64,000 nt of DNA from assembly GCA_019914945.1 (NCBI GenBank), contig CM034112.1, positions 8,462,501 through 8,526,500 on the forward strand, written 5' to 3'. Under the pieces are notes generated by a model. That model saw nothing but the letters and a program-made list of their open reading frames with translations, was not told the DNA's origin and ran no database searches. The position numbers were made by a program, and so were the translations under genes. How positions within the stretch are numbered: position 1 is the stretch's first letter; each line of letters starts with the position of its first letter. Shown here in pieces: positions 1 to 11,118 of the stretch. The DNA is from Typha latifolia (lineage: Eukaryota; Streptophyta; Magnoliopsida; Poales; Typhaceae).

Positions 1-52
1 TAGCAGGGTTCCGATTGGCTAAACAGATAAAAGTTGATAATTAATGGCTATG

Positions 53-68
53 GTTAGGGTTAGGGTTT
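53..68 (+). promoter_or_regulatory. Telo-box-like motif upstream of the NPF6 gene
   Basis: Two and a half copies of TTAGGG lie about 500 bp upstream of the transporter start codon. Interstitial telo-box motifs are known in plant promoters, but a role here is only inferred. Two copies are far too few for a telomere. Confidence 0.3.
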
Positions 69-390
69 CATGCTTGGCAGATAAAAAATGTTTCAACGTG
101 ATGAGAATAAGTGATGAGCAATCCTTGCCTTGATGATCAAACAGCATTAATTCCCATGACAAAGATTGAATTGATTACAATAAAGGATTCAAAGTGATGT
201 TGCCCTACTTTTCCCTTGAAGGAAGGACAAAAATAGCTAAACTAATTTCACTGTTCAGAGTGATTACTTAGCTGCAATTCCCACCTCTTGGTGTTGAACA
301 TAGCAATTAGGAGTAATCTAGCTAGTAGTGGCATCACTCCTAGTGCTTGGTAGTTCTTTTTCTATGCAACTTAATTGCAAATGATTCCAT

Positions 391-397
391 TATATAA
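391..397 (+). promoter_or_regulatory. Probable TATA box of the NPF6 gene
   Basis: TATATAA sits about 180 bp upstream of the start codon at 574. It is followed at a suitable distance by a CT-rich stretch typical of a plant 5' leader. Transcription would be expected to start near 420-430. Confidence 0.55.
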
Positions 398-449
398 ACC
401 ACCCCTAGCTGCTGCTCCTCTCCCTGCCCTCACCCAGAAAAGATTACTT

Positions 450-481
<32 letters not shown>

Positions 482-482
482 A
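450..482. repeat. (CT)n microsatellite in the NPF6 5' leader
   Basis: An almost pure CT run lies between the putative TATA box and the start codon, so it is probably transcribed as part of the 5' UTR. CT-rich leaders are common in plant genes. Confidence 0.8.
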
Positions 483-573
483 TTCAGCTCACAAATTATT
501 CTCTCATCCATAACACTCTCATCCATAACATAAACACACACGCACACACACACACTCTCAGCGTAGTCATAAG

Positions 574-1677
574 ATGGTAGGCCTCCCAGAAACGGACGGT
601 CCGAGAAAGATCATCTCCGATGCCTGGGACTACAAAGGCCACCCCGCCGCCCGATCCCAGACCGGCGGCTGGGCCAGCGCCGCCATGATCCTAGGTAGCC
701 GTTATTATTGTATTATAATTATTATTATTGTTGTTGTCGTTTTATAAGGTATAAGATAGTGTTAGGTGTGTGTGTGCTCTCTTTTTTGAATGGGTGCTTT
801 GAATTTCGTGTGGGCAGGGGTGGAGTTGAACGAGAGGCTGACGACGCTGGGGATCGCGGTGAACCTGGTGACCTACCTGACGGGGACGATGCACCTCAAC
901 AATGTGGAGGCGGCGAACGTGGTGACCAACTTCATGGGCACGTCGTTCATGCTCTGCCTCCTCGGCGGCTTCGTCGCCGACACCTTCCTCGGCCGCTACC
1001 TCACCATCGCCATCTTCGCCGCCGTCCAGGCCACGGTAAGCCCACCAATTCCAGCATAAGTGTCATTGTTCTCACATCATCATCAAAATATGGATTAGAT
1101 AAATATTCTATGTAGGGGGTGACGATCCTCACCATATCGACCGCGGTCGCCGGGCTGCGTCCCCCGGCGTGCGGGCCGACAGCGGCCTGCGTGCGCGCGT
1201 CCAGGACGCAGCTCGGGCTTCTCTACCTCGCTCTCTACCTGACGGCCCTCGGGACCGGGGGTCTGAAATCGAGCGTGCCGGGGTTCGGCTCCGACCAGTT
1301 CGACGAGTCTGACCGGAGGGAGAAGAAGAAGATGATGCAGTTCTTTAACTGGTTCTTCTTCTTCATCAGCCTCGGCTCGCTGCTGGCCGTGACGGTGCTC
1401 GTGTACGTCCAGGAGGAGTTCGGGAGGCGGTGGGGGTACGGCGCCTGCGCGGTCGCTATCGTGGCCGGGCTCGCCATCTTCCTGTCGGGGACAAGGAGGT
1501 ACCGGTTCAAGAAGCTCGTCGGGAGCCCGCTGACGCAGATCGCCGCGGTGGTGACGGCGGCGTGGAGGAAGAGGCGGCTCGAGCTGCCGGCAGACCCGAC
1601 GTTATTGTACGACGTGGACGTCTCAGCGGTCGCCGGAGGGAAGCAAAGGCTACCGCATACCAAGCAATTCCGGTATA

Positions 1678-1719
<42 letters not shown>

Positions 1720-2851
1720 CCCTTTCTCTCGCTAGAAGACTATAAAAAGTGTACAATTGTTCTAATTTGAGCTGCCGTGCGGTGGCCTGGTCAAAAGTTG
1801 GGCTGGATGGAGCTCAGCCAAGAGCAACCTGGGTCTACACAGAAAATCGAATACAATTTCTAAGAAAAAATTAACATAGCATCATCAGCTTATATGTTTG
1901 ATATATATGTTACAAAAATAAGAAAAATTTAGATTAATTTCTTGATCATATTTTTTTCTCTAATTCTGTTGCAGTTTCCTAGACCATGCTGCAATTAATG
2001 ATAATTCAACTACAAACCAAACCAGATGGCAATTATCAACCCTGACAGACATAGAGGAGGTGAAGAATGTAACAAGAATGCTCCCAATTTGGGCTACCAC
2101 AATTATATTCTGGACCGTCTATGCTCAGATGACCACCTTCTCAGTCTCTCAAGCCACCACCATGGATCGCTACATTGGCTCATCATTCCATATCCCGGCT
2201 GGCTCCCTCACTGCCTTTTTCGTTGGCTCAATCCTCATTACCATCCCTATCTATGACCGCATCATCGTTCCCATTGCTCGTCGCCTTTGCGGCAACCCTC
2301 AAGGCCTCACACCGCTTCAGCGCATCGGCATCGGCCTTATTTTCTCTTGCCTTGCCATGGTGGCCGCTGCACTCATCGAGATCAAGCGACTCCATGTAGC
2401 ATCCCAAGTAGGCCTCACAACTACAAATAAGGTTTCTATTGTTCCATTGAGTGTGTTCTGGCTAGTGCCACAATTTTTATTAGTAGGAGTTGGTGTAGCC
2501 TTTACTTACATAGGCCAATTAGACTTTTTCCTAAGGGAGTGCCCCAAAGGTATGAAAACTATGAGCACTGGTCTGTTTATTAGCACACTATCATTAGGGT
2601 TTTTTATTAGCTCGGCACTAGTCTTTATTGTCCATAAGGTCACCGAGAAAGGAGGCAATGGGGCATGGCTCACTAATAACCTAAATCACGGGAAACTATA
2701 CAACTTCTATTGGTTGCTATCTATATTAAGTATAGTGAATTTTGCAATCTACTTGGTGGTCGCTAGGTGGTATATTTACAAGGATCATCCTGTAGTAGTA
2801 GCGGATGACAGTACCACAGGGTTGCAGCTAATTAAGGTTGAAGCATACTAG
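574..2851 (+). CDS. NPF6.3: NRT1/PTR family transporter, NPF6.3 (NRT1.1/CHL1) type, four exons
   Basis: Proton-coupled nitrate (or chloride) transporter of the plasma membrane. Four exons join in frame: 574-694, 818-1035, 1116-1672 and 1975-2851, all with GT-AG introns, giving 590 residues, the same length I recall for Arabidopsis NRT1.1. The N-terminus reads MVGLPETDG and is followed by the TGGWASAAMIL segment usual in this subfamily. The ExxER proton-coupling motif is present (E43, E46, R47), as is the phosphorylatable Thr that sets the affinity switch in NRT1.1 (T103, in GRYLT). The pocket residue equivalent to NRT1.1 His356 is Tyr348 (FWTVYAQ). That replacement is reported for the chloride-preferring maize NPF6.4 type, so substrate preference may differ. 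The hydrophobic segments fit 12 membrane helices. Exons 1-3 are GC-rich and exon 4 is much more AT-rich. I see no frameshift or stop. Family assignment is secure; the exact orthologue number is inferred. Confidence 0.93.
1677..1719. repeat. Compound (CT)n(TA)n microsatellite in NPF6 intron 3
   Basis: A CT run passes directly into a TA run a few bases after the exon 3 donor at 1673. It causes spurious open frames in several registers that are not coding. Confidence 0.85.
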
Positions 2852-3619
2852 TAAGCATAGGTTTTTGATCAAACTACCATGTCACTAGCATCACTAAGCC
2901 TATCGACTTAGAATACGGTGTGCACACTGAGTGTCAGAATAAGGTGTGTACACTGAGTGTCTATGGGATTGTTGTGTTGTATCATCATTATATACCCGTC
3001 CGCTTTAATGATGTATTGATAGTTATTATACAAATTATTGTTTCAATATTGAGCATGGGGATGACTCGGTTGAATATTGCGTAAGTTTTTCTCCTATAAC
3101 AATAACTAAAAACAAACTTTCTATGACTTTGTTGTCAAATCAAATGAAAATATATCCCGATTTATAGAGAATTAGCACTGTATTTTAAACGAACAAATTG
3201 TGCAATTGAAACTTGGCTCTTTTTTTTATGTTTAATTAGGCTCAAAGGAAGGTCGACTCAACTATATGCAAGCTTCATTCAACTCAAGCTCAACTTTAAA
3301 TTAAATCAGATTCCAGAGATGTTTTTTATGGATATATCTTAATTCTAAAAGTCTAATAGAAAATTTGGCATAATTAACCAATTTAACCACAAAATTAGGG
3401 AAGGGGAAGATCGATGAGGATTACCCCTAAGCTTGGTTTGTCGAAAGTTGTTACGACTACAAAAGACAGCCAATCAAATAACAACAATGAAGAGTAGTTG
3501 TAGTAAATCTATAGAACCAAATAAAAGAAGGCATCCTTCCATCCTTCTTATACTCGAATAACTACTTTCTATTCTACTTAAGAAAACCATTAAATAACCA
3601 AAAAAAAGAAGGGGAACCA
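2852..3619. other. NPF6 3' UTR and gene-free spacer
   Basis: The first 150-200 bp after the stop should be the 3' UTR of the transporter; AT-rich polyadenylation-like sequence occurs around 2980-3040. Beyond that I see no coding sequence or repeat structure. Confidence 0.5.
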
Positions 3620-4180
3620 ATGGCTCAAGTCCACGGCCATGCGATGCTATAAAGAAAGCTCGATGAACACAAGATCAATGTCGAGACAATACTTGTGCCG
3701 GAGTTTGACCACTTCTAGTGGAGTGATGTCAAAGATGATCTTATCTTCAAGAGTCTTCTTACTGCCGAGGAGGACTCATTGCAATCTAGGGATATTCCCG
3801 AGCACCTCGATCGCTTGGCGTCGAGGTTTTTGGTCCTCGACCGCCTCAAGGGATACACGTCTTGGGCCATCGGCTACTCCGTGGCCAACCTCGCTTGGTC
3901 CCTCCTCCGTGACCAGCGCCTCATCCACCCCGTCTCCCTCCTTGCCAAAGGATTCCACAGCATCCCTCCAGACCAAGAGGTCTTCCTTAGCCTCCCTGCG
4001 CAGCTCGGCTGCAACGACGTGCTCGGGGTGGCGAAGGTGCAGCTCACTAAAGAGGAGGCAAAGCAGTTGCAGTAGTCGGAGGAGACGTTGTGGGAGTTAC
4101 AGAAGCAGCTGGAGTTGTGAACCTTGCTTTAATATAGGTGTTTTTGCTCTTGTTGATGTTGTTATGTTACTTATTTTGCT
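3620..4180 (+). pseudogene. Chimeric pseudogene: unknown 5' part fused to an LDH last-exon copy
   Basis: A single reading frame opens with ATG at 3620 and runs to TGA at 4118-4120, broken by stops at 3650, 3716 and 4073. From about 3842 it encodes [20 protein letters not shown] and continues as a close copy of the C-terminal part of the L-lactate dehydrogenase gene on - at 31695-33712. Differences include Gly to Ser and Ala to Pro near the FHGIPADQ segment, and a stop in the C-terminal QLQQ. Similarity continues past the stop into the LDH 3' UTR, to about 4180. The first 220 bp (frame MAQVHGHAML, then RKLDEHKINVETILVPEF) do not resemble LDH and I do not recognise them. Only LDH exon 2 sequence is present, so this is an exon-level capture or a truncated duplication, in inverted orientation to the intact gene. 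No function is likely. Confidence 0.75.
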
Positions 4181-4198
4181 AGTTGAGATTTAACCGAG

Positions 4199-4431
4199 TA
4201 TTACTATCTAACCACATGGGTTAAGTCGAATCGAGTCAAGATAGTTAGTTAACTTTATCTTATTATTTTAAATTTTAAATAAATTAAATAATTCACATAT
4301 GGGTTCGATCCGTTAGAACTTTACACCTATCAATAGGATTGGTAATGAGTTGATTATTATCATTGAATGAATGTAAATTTTGCCAAGTTATTGCTTTTTT
4401 GTCTTTATCTTTCATATAGTTGTTAGATTGT
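4199..4431 (+). repeat. Left part of the split 5' LTR of the outer gypsy-like element
   Basis: This stretch matches 22433-22680 closely (shared ATGGGTTAAGTCGA start region and GAGTTGATTATTATCATT end region). The match resumes after the Athila insertion near 20005. It is therefore the first half of an LTR split by that insertion. The LTR start is less certain because the first bases differ (TATTAC here, TGTTAC at 22433). Confidence 0.65.
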
Positions 4432-6124
4432 TGATAAATTCATAATTGTAACATTTGTTATGCCTAAATTATTAAATGTTAATATTTTATTTTAACTAAT
4501 TAATGTATTTTAGTTATATGTAGACATTTGATCATATGGATCTCATTTACTCACTAAAAATAATTAAATTTGGGCTCAAACTAGAATTAGTCTTAGTTAT
4601 TACTAACCAACTGAATTTACCTCTTATCTTTCAAGTCATTCTTAAGTCAAATCATGATCTACTAATCACTTTCTTCCTTATGTAAATCAGAATAAGTGAA
4701 AATTTCTTTTTTTATTATCAAGCAACGAATTTTCAACAATCAAATCTCTATCAAGTTGCAGAATTTTAGCGAGAAATCTTCACCTAATGCAGCAGATTTT
4801 CATCTCCAATTCAAGCAAAATTTCAACAATAATTGCAGCAGTAAATAAATTTTAAATTCTTATTTGAGCAGCAATTTCAGCCAAGCAAATTACCTACCTA
4901 ATGCGGCAAATTTCTAATATATTTCATGTAGGTTTTTAACAGATTTCATGCACATATTTAGCAGATTTTAAATACAATCATAGCATATTTCTAGCCGATT
5001 TGGAGTAGATTTTTATGCTCCAAAAAGTCTATAAATAGAGGGGTTGAGAGCTAGATAAAAATATATTTTCTTGCGTATTTTTTATTAAGTTTTTGTTTTG
5101 AGGAGTTGTTGTTTAAAATTCAGCATTCAAATTTACAATTATTTCAATTCAATTAACAACAATAAAGTACATTCGAAGAAATTTTAATCTTTGTAAGTCA
5201 GCAAAGTTCATATTCTGATATTCTTTTAGCGTAATATCTTATTTTTGGATTTAGATTTTATTTTTGAAAGAAGTATTCTGCAACTCTCTAATGCTAAATC
5301 TCATGTTTATTTTTATTCAAGTTGTGTTATTAACTACTAAAATGAATTTCTAATTTTTTTAAAGTTGAGGATGAAGCTTGTTGAGAACATATTCTGATAT
5401 TTCAATCTTTGTAAATCATCAAAGTTCATATTCTGATATTCTTTTAGCTTAATCTGATATTTTTTTATTTGAATTTTATTTTTTAAAGAAGTATTCTACA
5501 ACTCTCTAATGCTAAATCTCATGTTTATTTTTATTCAAGTTGTGTTATTAACTACTAAAATAAATTTCTAATTTTTTTTAAATTGAGGATGAAGCTTGTT
5601 GAGAACATATTTCTTTTATTCTAAATCTCTTATATGATCTTAATTGCTAAATAGGTTCTTCTTTCATCTACTTTAAATTTGTTGTTTAAAATTTAGATAT
5701 TAGTTATTTTTCTTAAAAAGGATATATCTAATAATTTAAAATTCTTACTCCATATTTTCTAAAAATGATGGAAGAATATAATTTTTATGAAAATTGAATT
5801 GTTCATTCAAAGAATATAATTTTTACTGATTGATTTCTTAGTGAATTAAAGAAAAAAAAAAGAGATTTATATTATCTAATAGAAATGTGTTATCTACAAA
5901 TGGATTCCAAGGCCTTATTTTTCATACTTAATTAAAAGAAATTTGCAAGAAGGTTTTCTTTCTCCATAAATCTCATAAACCCATTTTCCAACTAGGTTAA
6001 AATTATTTTTAAGATTTTCAAATACTTCAAGTTTTCAAACAAGTCCTCGTGATATCAATACCTTGCTTGCCGATCTACTCCATATATTCGTGCACTTGCG
6101 AGTGTTACTTAATTTATCACAACA
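4432..6124 (+). repeat. 5' LTR of the Athila-type element
   Basis: It begins TGATAAATTCATAATTG and ends with TCACAACA, in parallel with 18537-19991. It is about 240 bp longer than the 3' LTR, mainly because an internal segment is tandemly duplicated at 5181-5610. A probable LTR promoter region (CTATAAATAGAGGGG) lies near 5029-5043 and is shared with the 3' LTR near 19110. Confidence 0.85.
5181..5610 (+). repeat. Tandem duplication of about 215 bp inside the 5' LTR only
   Basis: The block beginning TCTTTGTAAGTCAGCAAAG and ending near GATGAAGCTTGTTGAGAACA occurs twice in a row with a few substitutions. The 3' LTR has a single copy starting near 19270. The duplication therefore arose after this element inserted. 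Confidence 0.8.
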
Positions 6125-6130
6125 AATTTT

Positions 6131-6148
6131 TAGTGCCGTTGATAGGGA
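6131..6148 (+). other. Degenerate primer-binding site (tRNA-Asp type)
   Basis: TAGTGCCGTTGATAGGGA lies six bases inside the 5' LTR end. It resembles the TGGCGCCGTTGCCGGGGA site, complementary to the tRNA-Asp 3' end, that is typical of Athila/Tat elements, with several substitutions. This fixes the lineage and the 5' LTR border. Confidence 0.7.
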
Positions 6149-6839
6149 CTTGTGTTGAAAACTATTTTAAAATTTTAAAATTAATTTTTCTACTAGTTAT
6201 TTAAATTTTTTTGTAAATTAGAAAAAAATTTAAAAAAAATCTAAATTTTGTTCTTGTTTGAATTATTTTATAGAAACCAAAAAACGACAGAGGATTGTGC
6301 TTAAAGAAAAGAAAATTGATTAAAAATTACTCCCAGCGGAGTAATTGCTAACCGGTGGACTCGATTGGAAAGTTTGAATTTTCTTACCCCTACCCACGAA
6401 TCTCCTGTCATTGGGTTCTGAACTGATTCTGTGTGATTATTTGTGCATTCATATTTGCATAAAATATTTAGTAAGGGCACAAACCTCACAAAGATAAGGA
6501 GTAGGGGTGTAAACGAGCCGAGCCTGAGCAAGCTGGCTATTGCTCAGGCTCGGCTCGAAATTAATTTTGAGCTTCTTTATTGGGCTCAGGCTCGACTCGG
6601 CTTGCCTCAGCTCGAGCCGAGCCTGATCGAGCTCGAGCCGAGCCCGAGTCTAAAACAAGCCTAATATCAAGCCTCACTTTGAGCTGAGCTGGCTCGAGCT
6701 GGACCGAGCCCAAGCCGAGCCACAACATATTTAAAGTGAAAAAAAGCTGAAATTGAATAAAAAATTTTATCTATAAATAAAATAAAAGCCAACTAAATTG
6801 ACTATAAAATTTAAAATTAATCAGTGATTAGCAACCACT

Positions 6840-7160
6840 CCCATTTCAAAATTTTTACCGGTAAATATAATAAAAGCCAACCAAATGAACATAACTTAAA
6901 TTATACAAAACCTTACTAAAGCCAACCAAATTATCATACCAATTGCAAAATATTAACATAGTACCATTCATCAACATTTGGCTCAAAACAATCACACCAA
7001 TTTCAAAAAAAATTACTAGTAAATATAACAAAAGCCAACCAAATGAATTTAACTTAAATTATACAAAACTTTACTAAAACCAACCAAATTATCACATCAA
7101 TTACAAAATATTAACATATGGTAATTCATCAAAATTTGGCTCAAAACAAATCCAAATTTT
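6840..7160. repeat. Tandem duplication of about 157 bp in the hAT left interior
   Basis: Two successive blocks share AAAGCCAACCAAATGAA, a following ACTTAAATTATACAAAAC segment and a closing CAAAATATTAACATA. The second copy has drifted by scattered substitutions. It is noncoding. Confidence 0.7.
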
Positions 7161-7426
7161 GACATGACATCCAAATCATAAGTCTATCACTTGCTAAATA
7201 TTACAATATAAAGTACTTAACTTATATCTTGCTAAATATTACAATAAAATCTGATAACATGCCAAATATTACAACTAAATTTATTTGGCACTCTAAGTCT
7301 CAGCACTAAAAAGAAGCTTCATCCTATAACTGCAAAAAAAAAAGAAATAAGTTAATTGCAGCTTAAACATCATTGCAACTAGTATAATCAAAAAATGATA
7401 GGAAAATTCAGAAAATTCAGTTGTTA

Positions 7427-7573
7427 ATTGGTATGCCATGATCACTGAACATATAAAAAGAAAAGATCTTAGTTTGGCCTAATGGTTGGCACATATACTT
7501 ACAATCATTATTTATACACAAGAAACTAAGAAATATGTATAACCTAAATGTTCAGTGATCATGGCATACTAAT
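7427..7573. repeat. Palindromic foldback of 147 bp with 26-bp arms
   Basis: The arm at 7427-7452 is the reverse complement of 7548-7573 with one mismatch (core TATGCCATGATCACTGAACA). A second, nested arm pair CTTAGTTT / AAACTAAG lies inside. RNA from this segment would form one long hairpin. It may be a tiny MITE that landed in the hAT element, or a precursor-like hairpin; no target duplication was identified. Confidence 0.7.
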
Positions 7574-7781
7574 TAAGTCAAATAATATTTTTTAATATAT
7601 CATTGCCTCTTCTATCATACAATATATGATACCTAAAGATCAAACTATATTTGAAATCCTCACAAACACATTATCCATCGCCGATACCTAAAGAAAATAA
7701 GATTATAAAAAATAAGTTAGCAATAGTTTATAAAAGCATAAAATGAGAAAAATTTATTATGAGAAGTATAGTACACATACC

Positions 7782-9791
7782 CTAGAGGAGCTGATTTGTT
7801 TTTTTTTTTTTTGATGATTCTCTAATCCAATTTCCTCCACATATCAAAGCCTCCACTATCTCGGAAGACAGAGAGGTTCGAAAATTATTTAGAACTCTAC
7901 TGCCGGCGCTAAAAGTTGATTCAGATGCAACAGTGGTAATAGGAACCGAAAGGATATCTCGAGCCATCTTGGAAAGAATAGGAAATTTCAACATGTTTAG
8001 TCTCCACTATTCTAGAGCATCAAACTTGTAGTATGCTCCTCTAAGTATATTTCTAATTCAGATTTCAGAGGTTCAACTTCATTTGTTGATTCCAAAAAAA
8101 TTTTAAACTCTGCTTGACCTTCTGATCCTTTAGCACCAATCAAGTCATCACTCTTATCAAGTTGAGATCTATCATTCATTCCTTTATTTTCACCTGGTGC
8201 ATTCTCAAGTTCATATGATTCAAAAATAGTATACAACACTCTGTGGACCCTTTGCATGTTTATTTGAGCTTCTGCAAAGCAATATATTTTTGGAAAACAA
8301 AAATTAATAAGCTTCATTTTGTATCAGGGATCTAATACTACTGCCACTGCCAATAATATATAACATTCTTCCGAATACTTATCAAATTTCTTTCTCATTT
8401 CTATAGCCATATCCTTCAAAAAGTATAATTCACTTTCACATCCTTTTTTTAAAGCTTTTTTCACTTTCCATAAATCAATCAAAAATAGATTTGTAGTAGG
8501 ATATGAACTTCCCGATATAATTTGAGTAACATCATAAAAAAATTTCAAAAATTCACAGACTTTTGCAGCTTTAAACCAATCATCTTCTAAAGGTAGCCAT
8601 TTGTAATTTGCATCTCTGGTTGGATATTGTTCAAAAACTTTTTGGTACACAAAAGCATGCTCTGACATAACATATGTAGAATTCCAATGAGTTGCAACAT
8701 CCAAAGCTAAACCCTTAGAAGTAGGAACAAAGAGTTGTCTTGCAATTTCACCAAAGTTATACATACGCGAAGGACTCTTTTTTAAGTAAGTAACACTGCA
8801 TATGATATTTTCGATGACATCTTGAATGACATGGATCCCATCTTTGAACAACTAGATTTAAAATCTGAGTACAACATCTAACGTGAAAAATAAGGCCCTT
8901 GAAGCACAATTTATCTCTAACTTGAAAGTTATTCATAATAGTCTTAGCAGCAACATCATTGGCGGAGGCATTGTTTAAGGTAATAGTTGATACTTTATCT
9001 TCTATTCCCCAAGCAATTAAACAATCGATAATAGCATCTGAAATAATAACTCCAGTGTGTGGAGGTTCTAATTGATAAAAGTTAATAATGCGTTTTTGTA
9101 AAGTCCAATTAGAATCACAAAATGAGCAGTCAAAGATATATATCCAATATTTTGATTTGAGGTCCACAAATCTGAAGTCAAACTAATTCTATTAGTTCCT
9201 TTCAAAAGCAATTTCACTTCTTTTGCAGATTCATATACTTTTATGACATCACTTCTCATTGTGTTTCTAGAAATTCGTTCACAACGTGGATTAAGAACCT
9301 TTAGAAGAATATTGAACCATGTATGCTCAACCATATTAAAAGGATACTCATGTACCATCATCATTTTTGCTATTATTTCTCTCACCATATTTTGGTTGTA
9401 TCCTGATGAAATAGTTTTGAGATAAATTTCTTCTATAGTTGAAGTCCTAGTAACACTAGATACAGAAGCAAAAGGAATTTTTTTTTGTCCTTTGCCTACC
9501 AAACAAGTGCAAAATTTCACATCTTTTTATGTGTGAAGTTGTGCCTTACTTAGGAACATTAAATAATGACGGGCAATTATTGCATCGATACTTTTCTACC
9601 TCTTCTTCATTTTCTTTCACCTTAACCCGCTTGACATACAACCATACATCAGAAATTCTTCTTCTCTCTTTATTTTGACTATTACTTTCTTCTTCTTTGT
9701 TAGTTTCATTATCCTCTTCACCAATATCAATTTCAATAGGTTCATTTTCACTAACAGCATCAGAAAGATTCTTAGTTACTGACTCTGACAT
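7782..9791 (-). pseudogene. hAT transposase, multiply frameshifted
   Basis: On the minus strand, starting at the MSESVTKNL frame (9791), the fragments follow the hAT transposase order. There is an acidic N-terminus with a BED-type zinc-finger remnant (VWLYVKRV, then CNNC). Next comes the catalytic-region segment SLTSDLWTSNQNIGYISL (near 9120-9200), and then LDVATHWNSTYVM (near 8660-8700). The C-terminal dimerisation domain reads VASESTFSAGSRVL and ends near 7782. At least five frame changes or stops interrupt it, so no active enzyme can be made. It belongs to the plant Ac/RICESLEEPER-like group by domain order; the exact clade is not determined. Confidence 0.88.
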
Positions 9792-10960
9792 CTACATAAA
9801 AAAATAAAAAATAAAAACATAAATATTGCTTAAATTTTTATAATACTTAATTAGTAAAAACAAAAATAGATATGACAGATACAGTTAATCGCCAAGGGAA
9901 ACAACATATCAGATCATCTACAAGGACATACTCTTTGTCCAAAAGATGATATCAAAATATTGATATTTAATTAAATTTAGTTATACTAACTTTGTATCTA
10001 CTTTATCATTCTCAAATATAAACATGAAATTATTGTTAGCTGAAACAAAAGTATTTAAGTATTCGAACAAGTCTAGAACAAAAAATTCAGAGTTGCTTTC
10101 TATATTTTTTAGGAAAGTAAGCAATCTAACAAGTGACCCGTGATTTCTGGAAACCAAAATGCCAAGCAATATAAACTATGCCAAACCAAGTGAACATAAG
10201 AAAGCAAAGTCAATAAACTTCTGCAATCTTACGAAAGAAGCCACAACAGGTTACCATAATTTATCAAGATAAAACCATTGAATTATGTGCAATCAAAAGA
10301 TGCATCTTTTTAGCTACTAAAAACTGAAGGCATATGCTAATGAGCAGCAAAATATGAAGCTCCCATGTAATTTTTTATTATAAAACAGGATGTCAATAAA
10401 ATTTAAATATCCAACAGTCGAATGTATGCATTTGAATTATAGCAACTTGTAAAAAATATGCATTTCAACACATTTCCTTCCAATAGGCTGACTTTGCTTA
10501 ACATATTTCTGCACACTGAACTCAAAATTAGATCTTCGATACTGTTATCAAATGTGATAACATTTTCTTTCTGAAGCTGTAGGGCATGGCACAACTATAT
10601 GAATAAAGTAAACTACCATAGTATGAAGAAAATCTCATCATCGTAAGTTGTCATCCTGAAGAGCAGAGAGATGGGACTTTGTCAAAGCCTATGATCATGC
10701 TAAATATTTCTCCTGGCATCATGTAGGACTAATGTAAAGAATCATCACAGCTAAAAATCAAGCATCTGTTTCCTTTTTGGAGCTCACTAAAATAAATTTG
10801 AGCAGACAAAAAGAATACCTAGTTTTCAGAATCCTTTCAGCCTACGATTCTAGTATAAATATCTTAAGAACCTGGCTCTGTAGCTTAGAGATGCATCCTA
10901 AAAAGATGAGTAGAAGTAGAGAAATCATACCTCTTGCCGACCGATGGAGGAGGATGACGC
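9792..10960. other. Noncoding 5' region of the hAT element
   Basis: This is AT-rich sequence upstream of the transposase on the minus strand, expected to hold its promoter and leader. I see no protein homology and no repeat structure. Confidence 0.5.
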
Positions 10961-11118
10961 GGCGGCTTAGAGAAGGAAGGTGAAGCGACGACGCGACGGC
11001 AACGACTTGGAGAAGGAAGGTGAGGCGACGATGCGGCGGCGACGGCTTGGAGAAGGAAGGTGAGGCGGAGCTTTGCAGGAGGAGGACGATGCGGCAGGCG
11101 TTTTGGAGAAGGAAGGTG
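10961..11118. repeat. GC-rich minisatellite, about four units, near the hAT right end
   Basis: TTGGAGAAGGAAGGTGAGGCG recurs about four times with unit lengths near 45-60 bp (GGCTTAGAGAAGG in the first copy). It separates the transposase promoter region from the subterminal GAGCCGAGC motifs, and its GC content contrasts with the surrounding sequence. Confidence 0.7.

Noticed and set aside
53..68. TTAGGG repeats suggesting a telomere at the left edge
   Set aside because: Only about two and a half copies, in the promoter region of an intact gene.
9243..9425. Plus-strand 60-codon frame in the hAT element
   Set aside because: Antisense to the transposase remnant; no domain.
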